From a virus, in the IMG/VR virus record IMGVR_UViG_3300003691_000025, positions 1-39,268 of that record: DNA of 39,268 bases, one strand, 5' to 3'. Numbering within the stretch: position 1 is the stretch's first letter; the number at the start of each line of letters is the position of its first letter. Shown piece after piece: positions 1 through 9,400 of the stretch. The notes below the pieces were generated by a model. The model was not told the DNA's origin. It searched no databases and saw only the letters and a program-made list of their open reading frames with translations. The translations under genes and the position numbers were made by a program.

Positions 1-45
1 GAGATCACTGTGTGACTGGAGTTCAGACGTGTGCTCTTCCGATCT
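1..45 (+). other. Illumina TruSeq adapter remnant (not phage DNA)
   Basis: Bases 12-45 match the TruSeq read-2 adapter, ending in the familiar CTCTTCCGATCT. Before it lie GAGAT, the end of the P7 primer, and the six-base index CACTGT, the reverse complement of ACAGTG (TruSeq index 5). This is library sequence left on the contig end, so phage sequence starts at about base 46. Confidence 0.97.
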
Positions 46-82
46 ACTATGAATAAACCTAATAATATATACGAGGAGTCAG

Positions 83-3000
83 ATGCCATATAGATCTATC
101 AGATGGAAGAAAACAGTTGCCGAGATTATAGGTAGTGACGGGAAGGTATTATTCAGTAAGGATGTTACTATGCCCTCCGACCTTAGCGATCAGGCAATAT
201 CTATCATTGCCGAAAAATACCTTTGCAACTCCGCAAGGCCTGATACCTCTTTACAGCAGTTATTCGATAGGGTTTCGGATACCATAGCAGAACAGGGGAT
301 GAAACAAGGCTATTTCGACAATACCGCTGAGCAAAAAGATTTTGCTGATTGGCTGAAGTGGATCCAAGTCCACCGATTAGCAGGGTTTAACAGTCCTGTT
401 TATTTTAATGTCGGTTTGCATGATTTCCCTCAGAGCAGCGCGTGCTTTATCAATGGACTTGTCGATTCTATGGATGGAATCGCTGAGCTTGGTATGCGCG
501 AGGCAAACATATTTAAGAATGGTTCTGGTAGTGGAGTAGACTATTCAGTCCTTCGTAGTTCTAAGGAACTTGTTCAATTGACAGGCAATGCTTCTGGTCC
601 AGTCAGCTTCCTTAAGGTGCATGATACCTTTGCTGGTGAGATTAGATCCGGTGGAGTTGTTCGACGGTCCGCTAAGATGGCTGTACTTGATGTATCTCAT
701 CCAGATATCATCCCATTTATTCGAGTGAAGCAGCATGAAGAGAATAAGCTTCGAGTATTGTCTGCTGCTGGTGTGCAACCTTATTTATCCACTACCCTTT
801 CTGATGAGGTCTCTTATCAGAACACCAATCTCTCTGTAAGAATGTCTGGTGATTTCATTAAGGCTGCTTGTAATGGAGATATGTGGCCCCTTATAGGTCA
901 AGAAGGTCAGGTAATTGAAGAGGTGAGTGCTTCTTCATTGATGGATGAGATTGCAGATAATGCTTGGTCCAGTGCTGAGCCAGGTCTACACTTTAGGGAT
1001 AACATCAATAAGTGGAACACTGTACCGCACCTAGGTGATATCGATGCAAGTAATCCCTGCTCTGAGTTCCTCTTCATTAACGACTCTGCATGTAACCTGT
1101 CCGCGCTTAGCTTGGTGAATCTCTTTCTCCAGCAGCCTACTTGTACCTTTAGAGAGGAATACAATAGAGACGAGCTTATACAGAAAGTCATTGAGACCAT
1201 GATCACTGCTCAGGATATCCTGGTAGACTATTCTAAGTATCCAGATGAGAAGATTAGACGGAATTCTCATCGATGTAGACCTTTAGGTCTTGGCTTTACA
1301 GATCTCGGTAGTTATCTGATGCTTATAGGTATGGCGTATGGTAGTGATGAAGGTAGAGATGAAGCTGGTAGGCTTACTTCGGCTATCTCTGCTGAAGCTC
1401 ATCTTGCTTCTACTATGCTTGCGAAGCGGCTCGGCTCTTATGAGGACTTCAATGCTGAGCACCATATAGATGTTGTTCGTATGCATAGGGACGCTGCTAA
1501 AGAGCGAGGTTATCCAGTAGATGTATGGGAACAAGTTATTGAGAGTGGTATGCTTCGTAACGCTCAGTTGACTTTGTTAGCTCCGTGTGGTACTATGGGC
1601 TATCTGCTGGATAATATTACTACTGGGATCGAGCCTATCTTTAGTCATGTATCCTACAAGAATCTTGCAGGTGGTGGTCAGTTGAAGTTGACTAACCGAT
1701 ACTTTCCAGAAGCCCTTCTCAATATGGGCTATGCTCCTAATGAGGATGGTTCATGGGATATTAAGGAAAAGCATAAGGACATCTTTGCATGTGCTGGTGA
1801 GATTGATTGGCAAGATCATATCGGTATGATGGCTGCTGTTCAACCTTTCCTTAGTGGTAGTATCTCTAAGTGTGTTTGTAGATCTACCATTTGTCTAACT
1901 GCGGAAGGTATGTTTCGTCTAGGCGATCTTGTAGGTGATATGGAGCCGGATACTTTCACCCCTGTTACTGTTGATGTTGCATCCATCTATGGTCTGGACA
2001 AGGCTGATCAGTTCTACTATGGTGGTATGAAGGATACTCGTCGACTAGAGCTTGTTGATGGTCGGATCATTGAAGGTACGCCTAATCATAGGGTGATGGT
2101 AGTTGTACAGGATGAGATATCTTGGAAGCGACTGGATGAGATCACTCAGGATGACTATGTTGCTATTCAGATAGGACAAGAGATGTTTGGTCAGACTATG
2201 CTTGATGCTGGTACTGCTAGTTATTATGGCTATGCACTTGCTACTGGTAGTATTGACCAAATCCCGTCTGATGTGTTGGCAGCTACTCGTGCTGATGTGT
2301 TCTCTTTCCTCCAGGGATTTCTACTGCATTCTCCGAATAGTGATGATTGTTATATCATGCCTAATGATCAAGTAGCTAGGGATATTATGACCATCCTTGG
2401 TAACTTTGGTTATCTCTGTCAAATAGAGAAGGATCTTCTTACTATCTATGGTCCTTCTGATATGGGTATTCGTACCTCTTTGGCCCCGAGTAAATATCAC
2501 AAACACTTCTTACCTGTCTTTGAAGAAAACATCTTGGATAACCATCGATGGTTCTGTATAAAAGTAGGCTCTATCAATCGAGGAAGGAGGGAGGTTTGTG
2601 ACTTTCAGATCCCAGAGAGTCATGCCTTTATCGGTAACAGTATGATCAATCATAATACTGTTAACATGCCTGAATCGGTAACCCCTGATGATATTAAGCA
2701 ATGCTACAGAGAATCCCATGAGCTTGGGCTTAAGAGCGTTATTGTGTATCGGGATGGCTCGAAGACTGGCCAAGTACTGAAGACTACTTCTGGTGAAGAA
2801 GATTTAGAGGTTGAAGAGGTAGGTCATACTTCTTGTGAGCGGGTTCCATTGAATGATGAGAGGAAAGGAGGAACTCACAAGTTCACCATTGCTCAGACGA
2901 AGGGTTATCTCACATGGTCAGAGTATGAAGATGGTCGGATCGGAGAGATCTTCATCCGTATTGCTAAAGAAGGCTCCACCTTAAGTGGTTTAATTGATGC

Positions 3001-3355
3001 CTTAGCAACAGTCGCCTCTATTGCTTTGCAATATGGAGTACCATTGAGTACCCTTGTAGATAAAATGATGCATCGTAAATTCGAACCTGCTGGTATTACG
3101 CGGAATAAGGACCTCCGATTCGCTGATAGTATCGTAGATTACGTATTCAGGTATCTTGGGTCGAAATTTTTGACCCCTGACGAACTAATTGATTTAGGCT
3201 TGATCAGTAAGTCGGACCAGTCTGCAGAAACTACTGGACAAATGGTCTCCAAACCATCAGATAGTCTTTGTCTAGTATGTGGTATGCCACTGAGAAGACT
3301 CGGTACCTGTGACACCTGCGTATCCTGTGGATACTCCGGCGGAGCTTGTTCCTAA
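83..3355 (+). CDS. nrdJ: Adenosylcobalamin-dependent (class II) ribonucleotide reductase with intein
   Basis: Reduces ribonucleotides to deoxyribonucleotides by a B12-generated thiyl radical, supplying dNTPs with or without oxygen. The ATG follows GAGGAG by 4 nt. The 1090-residue precursor minus a 262-residue intein (597-858) leaves an 828-residue enzyme, a normal size for NrdJ. Visible family signatures: SACF with redox Cys121, the NPCSEF loop (N324, C326 as radical cysteine, E328), SACNLS with the partner Cys337, APCGTMG at 500-506, and a C-terminal cysteine cluster (CLVCG...CDTCVSCG, about 1061-1084) typical of class II enzymes. The RSGG and RRSAKM stretches near 188-198 also fit NrdJ. It is convergent with the LamG gene, and the two stop codons overlap. 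No companion small subunit or activase is seen, as expected for class II. The family call is strong. Confidence 0.95.
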   Translation: MPYRSIRWKKTVAEIIGSDGKVLFSKDVTMPSDLSDQAISIIAEKYLCNSARPDTSLQQLFDRVSDTIAEQGMKQGYFDNTAEQKDFADWLKWIQVHRLAGFNSPVYFNVGLHDFPQSSACFINGLVDSMDGIAELGMREANIFKNGSGSGVDYSVLRSSKELVQLTGNASGPVSFLKVHDTFAGEIRSGGVVRRSAKMAVLDVSHPDIIPFIRVKQHEENKLRVLSAAGVQPYLSTTLSDEVSYQNTNLSVRMSGDFIKAACNGDMWPLIGQEGQVIEEVSASSLMDEIADNAWSSAEPGLHFRDNINKWNTVPHLGDIDASNPCSEFLFINDSACNLSALSLVNLFLQQPTCTFREEYNRDELIQKVIETMITAQDILVDYSKYPDEKIRRNSHRCRPLGLGFTDLGSYLMLIGMAYGSDEGRDEAGRLTSAISAEAHLASTMLAKRLGSYEDFNAEHHIDVVRMHRDAAKERGYPVDVWEQVIESGMLRNAQLTLLAPCGTMGYLLDNITTGIEPIFSHVSYKNLAGGGQLKLTNRYFPEALLNMGYAPNEDGSWDIKEKHKDIFACAGEIDWQDHIGMMAAVQPFLSGSISKCVCRSTICLTAEGMFRLGDLVGDMEPDTFTPVTVDVASIYGLDKADQFYYGGMKDTRRLELVDGRIIEGTPNHRVMVVVQDEISWKRLDEITQDDYVAIQIGQEMFGQTMLDAGTASYYGYALATGSIDQIPSDVLAATRADVFSFLQGFLLHSPNSDDCYIMPNDQVARDIMTILGNFGYLCQIEKDLLTIYGPSDMGIRTSLAPSKYHKHFLPVFEENILDNHRWFCIKVGSINRGRREVCDFQIPESHAFIGNSMINHNTVNMPESVTPDDIKQCYRESHELGLKSVIVYRDGSKTGQVLKTTSGEEDLEVEEVGHTSCERVPLNDERKGGTHKFTIAQTKGYLTWSEYEDGRIGEIFIRIAKEGSTLSGLIDALATVASIALQYGVPLSTLVDKMMHRKFEPAGITRNKDLRFADSIVDYVFRYLGSKFLTPDELIDLGLISKSDQSAETTGQMVSKPSDSLCLVCGMPLRRLGTCDTCVSCGYSGGACS
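1871..2656 (+). other. Intein (262 aa) in NrdJ with decayed LAGLIDADG region
   Basis: Class II reductases normally read ...GSISKTVNMPE... Here 262 residues lie between SISK and TVNMPE, giving exact boundaries. The insert starts with Cys597 (CVCRSTICLT, splicing block A), has block B GTPNH (T666, H669), block F-like CDFQIPESHAFIGN, and ends SMINHN (His857-Asn858) followed by Thr859 as the +1 nucleophile. All splicing residues are present, so autocatalytic excision is expected. The middle holds two LAGLIDADG-like helices (about YYGYALATGS, 714-723, and FLQGFLLHS, 742-750), but the acidic catalytic residue expected at the end of each is missing. The length lies between mini-inteins and full endonuclease inteins. 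I infer it still splices but no longer cuts DNA. Confidence 0.93.
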
Positions 3356-5649
3356 GCTAGTCCTTTGAGAGATGTGTCCTTGGCCCAGAGCCAAGGACAT
3401 GTTTTGAAAGATAACCTTCTGTCTAATGCTGGTTCGAACTGATAATCTTCGTCCGGTAGGCCGGTTAGAGCTATATATTTGTTAAGCTCTAACCGGTTTC
3501 CTGTTCTTTTGAACAAGTGGATCTTGATTGCCGACTCATCTATAAGTTGTACAAGTAAACCCTCTGTATGTAGACTTCTCCATATACCGAATAGTCTCGC
3601 TTCCTCATACAAGCTCCAATACCCGTCTTCTAGTCTGTAGATACTATTTTCTGTCTTTGATCCATAGAATAATGTCTGTATATCTGTCACTGCATCAGTG
3701 ATACCAAGTAGTACTGGATCTGGTAAGAGTACTCCTGGAGTCTGTGCTATAAGTACCTGATCCAGGTAGATATTACTTGCTTCAATATGTAGCCGCCCAA
3801 TGCTTTCCATCCTCTTGTTACCAGCTAAATATAGATCACCTACACAGTGGATCGCTCCTGTAGTTACGATCTTTATCTGTGGATTAACTGCTTCAACAAT
3901 ACCTTTACTTAATGGTCCGAAGTAGATGGATCTTATCTGGCATTCACAATCTGCATCGATCAGGGTTATGGATGCCGATCCTGTTTGTATAGTAGTAGAC
4001 AACGATGAACAAAGCAGGTCATTCACATATATACTGGTATCTGTTGCTGAACATTCTATTCTCACTGCTATATATTCAGTAGTCCACGGAAAATCTGGTT
4101 TTACTGCTGACTGGCCGAGATTTATTGTGGCGGTAGAGTCATCTATATCAAAGCCTATCGATCGTTGGCCTACTTTTATGAGGAATGATGCAGTATCAGC
4201 TACATCCAGTGACGTCTTTCGCAATACTACTATGAAAGATAGATTATCGCTATCTGATGAGCAATTACATTGCAGCTCTCCACCGATATCTATTATTCTA
4301 TTACTACCATTAGGATGAATACCTTGGCCTACTACATCAGATACTGTCCTCATATCTAACCCACTACCGATAAGATCATCAGCGGTCCAATCAGCATCGA
4401 ATGAGTCATTGATATGTATGAATATATTATCTTTTTCAGAAGCTCGGAGGATTACATCCATGTAATCTGCCTGTGTATTCATTATAAGATATCCAAGTTC
4501 TGTCCTATCCACAGACAAAGTGACATTGGATAACTCTGAAGTGGCAGCGACAATCCTATCCATCCGGATTAAAGTATCCCTTGTCGCTGATCCTCTATAT
4601 GCATATACTGCCTCTGATATGACATTACCTATATTCCAGATATTTTCTTCTTCTATATCCATACTGACTATAGTCATCTGACCCACAGATCTATACACCT
4701 CGCCTACAAAAGTATTAGACCGGAGGAGTTCTACCTGGGTAGTATCTAATGCCTTATCGTATAAAACAGGATTACCGACAGTCCCATCGAAATTGCCAGC
4801 ATATCCAGTGCCTAATGTGATTGAGCTACTACTGATGGTCGCAGGGTTATATAATGCCACTGATGATGCTGTTATTCGACGATCTATCATCCAGATAAGC
4901 TGTGAATTAGACAGGTCCCTGACTACAGCTATATGCGCCTCTTGACCTGATTGTATCGCTATTGCACTATTGAAACCCTGATACGGTGAACCATCTAAGC
5001 CAGAAGTTCCATAATAAAAATTTAATGTACCGTTAGTTTCTCTTGTGATAGAAAATTCACCACCATATGCCTTATGTAATATTGATGCTCGTACCCCTAG
5101 AGTATTAGGCCGGATCCACATAGCCAATGTCAGATCTCCTATTAACTGGAGTGATGGTGGGTTACCGATATCCAAATAACCACTTGCTACTGATATACCT
5201 GGACCCAGTGATAACTCTGCTGGTTCGGTAGAATAGCCGACCATGGATATACTCTTACCTGTCGATTCCATCAGATCGCCATCTTCGAAACCCCAATATG
5301 CCACTGGATTATATGGAGCTATCTGCTGGTCAGATGCATATATTCCACCAAGAACCAGACCTATATAGATCTCCCCTGACATGCCTTCTAGCAATGACCA
5401 TAATTCCTCTAGGTCGATAGAACTAGATGTCCTAACCGTATCCAATGATGGTTCGATTGACCACACACTGGCCCATATTATCTGATCGGCTATGAAGATA
5501 GCACTGGCAGCGATAATACGATTGACGTCAATCTTGAAATAGACAGCTTGTTCGCTACCTAAAGGATCGACCAGTCGCATACCGAATTCAGTGAATTCTA
5601 TCCCCGGGTCAGCAGTGAAGCCTACCGGGGATGAAAAATCGATTAACAC
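3352..5649 (-). CDS. LamG/concanavalin-like domain virion protein (probable tail or host-contact)
   Basis: A 765-residue protein. Residues about 115-315 read as a LamG (concanavalin A-like, jelly-roll) domain: VAYWGFEDGD at the start, SGYLDIGNPPSLQL, the central LTLAMWIRPN strand, HIAVVRDLS and FDGTVGNPVLYDKALD near the end. Such domains in phages usually sit in tail fibres or spikes and bind sugars. The remaining 450 residues are beta-rich, with no signal peptide or membrane segment. The start is GTG; its reading frame overlaps the upstream gene's stop by 7 nt, which suggests translational coupling in a three-gene minus-strand operon with the kelch-like protein. The domain is recognisable; virion location is inferred from domain type and neighbours. 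An adhesin that is not a fibre is also possible. Confidence 0.6.
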   Translation of the reverse strand: MLIDFSSPVGFTADPGIEFTEFGMRLVDPLGSEQAVYFKIDVNRIIAASAIFIADQIIWASVWSIEPSLDTVRTSSSIDLEELWSLLEGMSGEIYIGLVLGGIYASDQQIAPYNPVAYWGFEDGDLMESTGKSISMVGYSTEPAELSLGPGISVASGYLDIGNPPSLQLIGDLTLAMWIRPNTLGVRASILHKAYGGEFSITRETNGTLNFYYGTSGLDGSPYQGFNSAIAIQSGQEAHIAVVRDLSNSQLIWMIDRRITASSVALYNPATISSSSITLGTGYAGNFDGTVGNPVLYDKALDTTQVELLRSNTFVGEVYRSVGQMTIVSMDIEEENIWNIGNVISEAVYAYRGSATRDTLIRMDRIVAATSELSNVTLSVDRTELGYLIMNTQADYMDVILRASEKDNIFIHINDSFDADWTADDLIGSGLDMRTVSDVVGQGIHPNGSNRIIDIGGELQCNCSSDSDNLSFIVVLRKTSLDVADTASFLIKVGQRSIGFDIDDSTATINLGQSAVKPDFPWTTEYIAVRIECSATDTSIYVNDLLCSSLSTTIQTGSASITLIDADCECQIRSIYFGPLSKGIVEAVNPQIKIVTTGAIHCVGDLYLAGNKRMESIGRLHIEASNIYLDQVLIAQTPGVLLPDPVLLGITDAVTDIQTLFYGSKTENSIYRLEDGYWSLYEEARLFGIWRSLHTEGLLVQLIDESAIKIHLFKRTGNRLELNKYIALTGLPDEDYQFEPALDRRLSFKTCPWLWAKDTSLKGLA
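3375..3406 (+). terminator. Terminator-like hairpin after nrdJ
   Basis: TGTCCTTGGC (3375-3384) and GCCAAGGACA (3390-3399) form a perfect 10-bp stem with a 5-nt loop, followed by TGTTTT on the plus strand. It lies 20 nt past the nrdJ stop, inside the 3' end of the convergent LamG gene. The short T-run makes it a plausible but not strong intrinsic terminator. Confidence 0.55.
3461..3496. repeat. Perfect 12-bp inverted repeat inside coding sequence
   Basis: CCGGTTAGAGCT (3461-3472) and AGCTCTAACCGG (3485-3496) are exact reverse complements around a 12-nt loop. It lies within the 3' end of the minus-strand LamG gene, about 70 nt beyond the terminator-like hairpin at 3375. Read on the plus strand it is followed by only three T's. 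Confidence 0.85.
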
Positions 5650-6437
5650 TCTTGAGTCAATGTAGCTGTTAAATCAAGTGCATTCAGAGATTCCACGAAT
5701 GCACAAACTGCAGCACTAGGATCTACGGGTGAACATTCACCCAACCCGCCACTTCCACTTTTGTCATAAGCAGACAATGTCCGAGTAGCATCTACCCGCC
5801 CAGTCTGTGTATTAACTGTGACATTATCTTCATATTCTGCGCCATGAAGTACATTACCTACTACTGCCATCTGTGTATTCAGGCCGACGAACAAAGTCCA
5901 ACTGGCCGAACCAGACTGCCAATCATCCACTGAAATACTGGAGTCAAAAGCAGTAGGTACCCAATGTCCATTAGGCGGCATAGAAAATGGAATATTGTTC
6001 AATGTAGCTATAGCTATACTAATAGCATCACGAACATCTGTATATTCGACCGCCCATGGTTCACCCTTACCATTGACAGCTAGGGTATGCTCTGCCGAAG
6101 TAGTAACACCGGATATGGTAGTATTTATAAGCTTACCTTCATCAATCAGATGATCGGTACAACAGCCTATATAAACAGGGTTATTCTGTACTGATACGGT
6201 ATAAGATGCAGAGTCAGCGAAGAAAGTACCATCGCCCCCGCCACATGCTCCTCCATCTGTTATACACAGTTTATCAGTTATTTGAGATGGAGCTACAGAT
6301 GATACATCAGACATACTGACTGAGCCGGATAGATCTGTAGCATATACGAATGCCTGGCAGCCACATATGAGATTCGTTCTTCCCAAGTTGACTCTTCGGC
6401 CCCTAACAGCTGAACAGAAGCCATATTTAATTCCCAC
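5643..6437 (-). CDS. Unknown 264-aa protein in the fibre-type operon
   Basis: No family recognised. The GTG start at 6437 is supported by GAGGAGGG five to six nt upstream, one of the best ribosome sites in the window. The protein is cysteine-rich at its N-terminus (FCSAV, ICGC), then KLCITDGGACGGGDG and IGCCTD, with two more near the end (GECS, AVCAF) and a C-terminal Cys. Much of it is serine/threonine/valine-rich and predicted beta-like. It has no signal peptide or membrane segment. It sits between the giant kelch-like gene and the LamG gene, 47 nt from the first and overlapping the second, so a virion or assembly role is likely by context only. The cysteines could bind metal or form disulphides in a particle. 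Confidence 0.6.
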   Translation of the reverse strand: MGIKYGFCSAVRGRRVNLGRTNLICGCQAFVYATDLSGSVSMSDVSSVAPSQITDKLCITDGGACGGGDGTFFADSASYTVSVQNNPVYIGCCTDHLIDEGKLINTTISGVTTSAEHTLAVNGKGEPWAVEYTDVRDAISIAIATLNNIPFSMPPNGHWVPTAFDSSISVDDWQSGSASWTLFVGLNTQMAVVGNVLHGAEYEDNVTVNTQTGRVDATRTLSAYDKSGSGGLGECSPVDPSAAVCAFVESLNALDLTATLTQEC

Positions 6438-6484
6438 TTGACCCTCCTCTATTTTGAGGTATTTTATTGATTTATTGGATTAGT

Positions 6485-9400
6485 TCACATTCCGATGAGC
6501 CTTAGGTGACAACTTGACCTAGCAGACTCAAATTTAAAACTTGTCTCCCCTTTTAGCGGCTCTGTGAGTTTTATAGTCACCAGCATCATATTACTGGTGA
6601 TTGGCACATTGCGTATCCCGTCTATCTCATATGATTCAGCACATGTCAAGAAAAATCTTTGATCCCCACTATTTGATACCCACATATCTGTGCCAGATAG
6701 TCTTATGACCAAACGGATGATTTGTATGCCTGATCCGGGTACGATCAAAACACCCTCATTGGCCGCCACACCCATATTACGATCTATCGAGTATATAAAA
6801 TCACTATTACCAAAACGGCCATTGATGAGATCCAAAATCCTGTCACTGTCTATTGTAGTCTCGCCTGATCTGACCAATTTGTTCCATATCTCGACAAGGT
6901 CACCTGATCCTATCTCACCAGATAATAAAGTAGCTAATCCTTCACCTGCGAATAGATCCCAATTGGCCGAGAATATAGCTGGTATATAGCACCGTCTAGA
7001 TGTGACGTGGCCACCGATATATAACTGACACATTCGGGCAGACCCATAGGTATTCCATGATGGCCGAGTTACTATTATATTCAGATCAGTTTTTAATTGA
7101 TCATATACTATATAGCAAGTTAGGTCCGAACTACCTGTATCTACCGCCGGTGTATGTATTGATCTATCAGTGTAATGATGCTCTACTGAATGGTGTATAT
7201 TTACTGGTATGGCAGTTGCTATAGTATCTGCACATATAGCTAATGCGTCTATTTTTTCTGTCCCATATGATGATAGTAAACAGATCAATTCAGAGTAGCC
7301 ACTATCATAAACTTCGTGAAGTAGACTTGGTCGATCAGTGAATGTGTAATCTCTGATGACTTCAGCAGTCAACCAGGTTCTATATGAACCCTGAGCGGCA
7401 CTGACCATAGCCGATCGATCTGATATAAGAGAGCTGAGCGGACTACAATAACTATATGGATACATTGACGATACATCAAAGAATATAGGTACTAGATCGA
7501 CCCCAGCAGTCAATATATCTGTGAATGCATCATATGTGTATATAGTCTTTGTTGGCTGTGCCCCATATACCTGCCCATGTACTACAGGATCCTCGATTCT
7601 GTCAGAGCACCCACCTATAAGTAGCCCATTGGACGATTGGGTGGTCATAGACTCTCCAAATCGGATAGGCCAATTACTTAGTTGACTGACTGATCCAGTA
7701 GTTGTATCTATAAAGACCCCATTGGATGTGACTATATTATCGTCTGACCTAGTTATAGCTTGATGTAGATCGGTCACTGTAGGTAATAAGCTCACCGATG
7801 ACGATAGTATGTCGGTAGAGCTGTCGATCAATTCTATCTCATCAGTCGGTGAATGTATAGAATTGATTGATCCACCAAGTATATATCCAATGCCGTTTAT
7901 GATCCTACTTGCCGCTGCCCTTGTTATATTCCTAACTGTAGATGTTGTGCCCACAGTCAATATGTAAGTGGTGATGTCCCAACTACGTACTTTATTTGTT
8001 ATTGGTAGGCCGTAACTACTAGAATCTGAATACTGGCAACCACCTACTAAAAAGTGCTTTTCTACACTACTGATCGGTATCGCTGACTCGCATAATTGGT
8101 CTGTATCGCCAGGTCTGATAGTAGTGGTCTCGTCAGCATAGTTGAGAGTCTCTATTTTACTAGCCGATCCACCAAGCATATATCCTGTCTGGCCGGTAGA
8201 CAAACCAGCAGCCCGACTACTTGGTGTGGCTGCTGCGACCTCAACTGGGTGTGATGAATTATGTTCAGATCTCCACACTGAGCCATCTGCTGCCTGGAAC
8301 CAACTACTTTCGAATGCTGACGTATATGAGCAACTCAGTGCCGCCGTGCATATACAGTCAACACTCCCATATAATCGTTCACCAACAAGTAGACGAGACA
8401 GGAGACTGGATCCAGCGGATGCTCCTATAGAACTGGCTATGGTGGTAGAGTTCTCTGTTCCAATAGCTGGTAAGTAAGACTTGATATTGATTGAAGCCAC
8501 ATCAGCAACAGTACTTCTACCCGCCATCCAATGATTATGTCGGTTATAATTCAAGCCAGGCAGATTGGTGTGTACTGACGTATACTGATCCACTATACCT
8601 ATTCGGTCAGTATTTATAAAACTTGCATTTGTACCGCCGGATATAAGATCCTGACCGCCGAGAGTATGCGATCTATATTGGTCTAAATTGGGTAAGTCGG
8701 ATATGACCACCTCTACACCAGTAGTATCACTATACGTGTACATATTGGATTTATTGAATATAATGATACTGGCATCATCAATTCCCGGACAGGTTGTCGT
8801 ATTAGACATACCTAACGGTAGAGAGGTTCGGGTTACAAAGCCAGTATCAGAAGTCGGGTTGAATGACCGAATCCAATTTCTATCTTGCACACCTACTTGA
8901 CCCCCAAATCCATATGCATCTCCGTATAAAAATTCAGCATCAAATCGGTTACGAGGCCAATCATCTGACCTATAGAGAGCAGCAGCGGTATCATTACTTT
9001 TATCCAGCCGATCCAATGTGCCCACTAGTCCATTCGGTGAAGCTCCACCCCAATACCAACCATATGTGGAGTTATTAGCTGATGCCATATAACTCCTATT
9101 TTGAGAAAGATCCGTACGATCACCAGTGACCACTGTATCTGTATCATATATGAGCAATTCTACTATATTCTGTATATCATGACCACCAGCAATCCATGCC
9201 ATATCAGATGATGTGACTGTTGCTGATCCCATCCTTGGTAGAAATGTTGTGCCCCTAGTATATGCAACTAAAGTAGAGGCATCCATTCGCTCAATAGATG
9301 CGACATTTAGGCCACCCCCTATCCAAACCGAATCTGGGTTGGCTGATGATAAATGTACAGATGTATTGGATGACAGGGTGTATACACTGCGATCGGTCAT

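Noticed and set aside
83-3355. Frameshift or two genes in the long reductase frame
   Set aside because: The extra 262 residues are cleanly explained by an intein with all splice motifs; no frame break exists.
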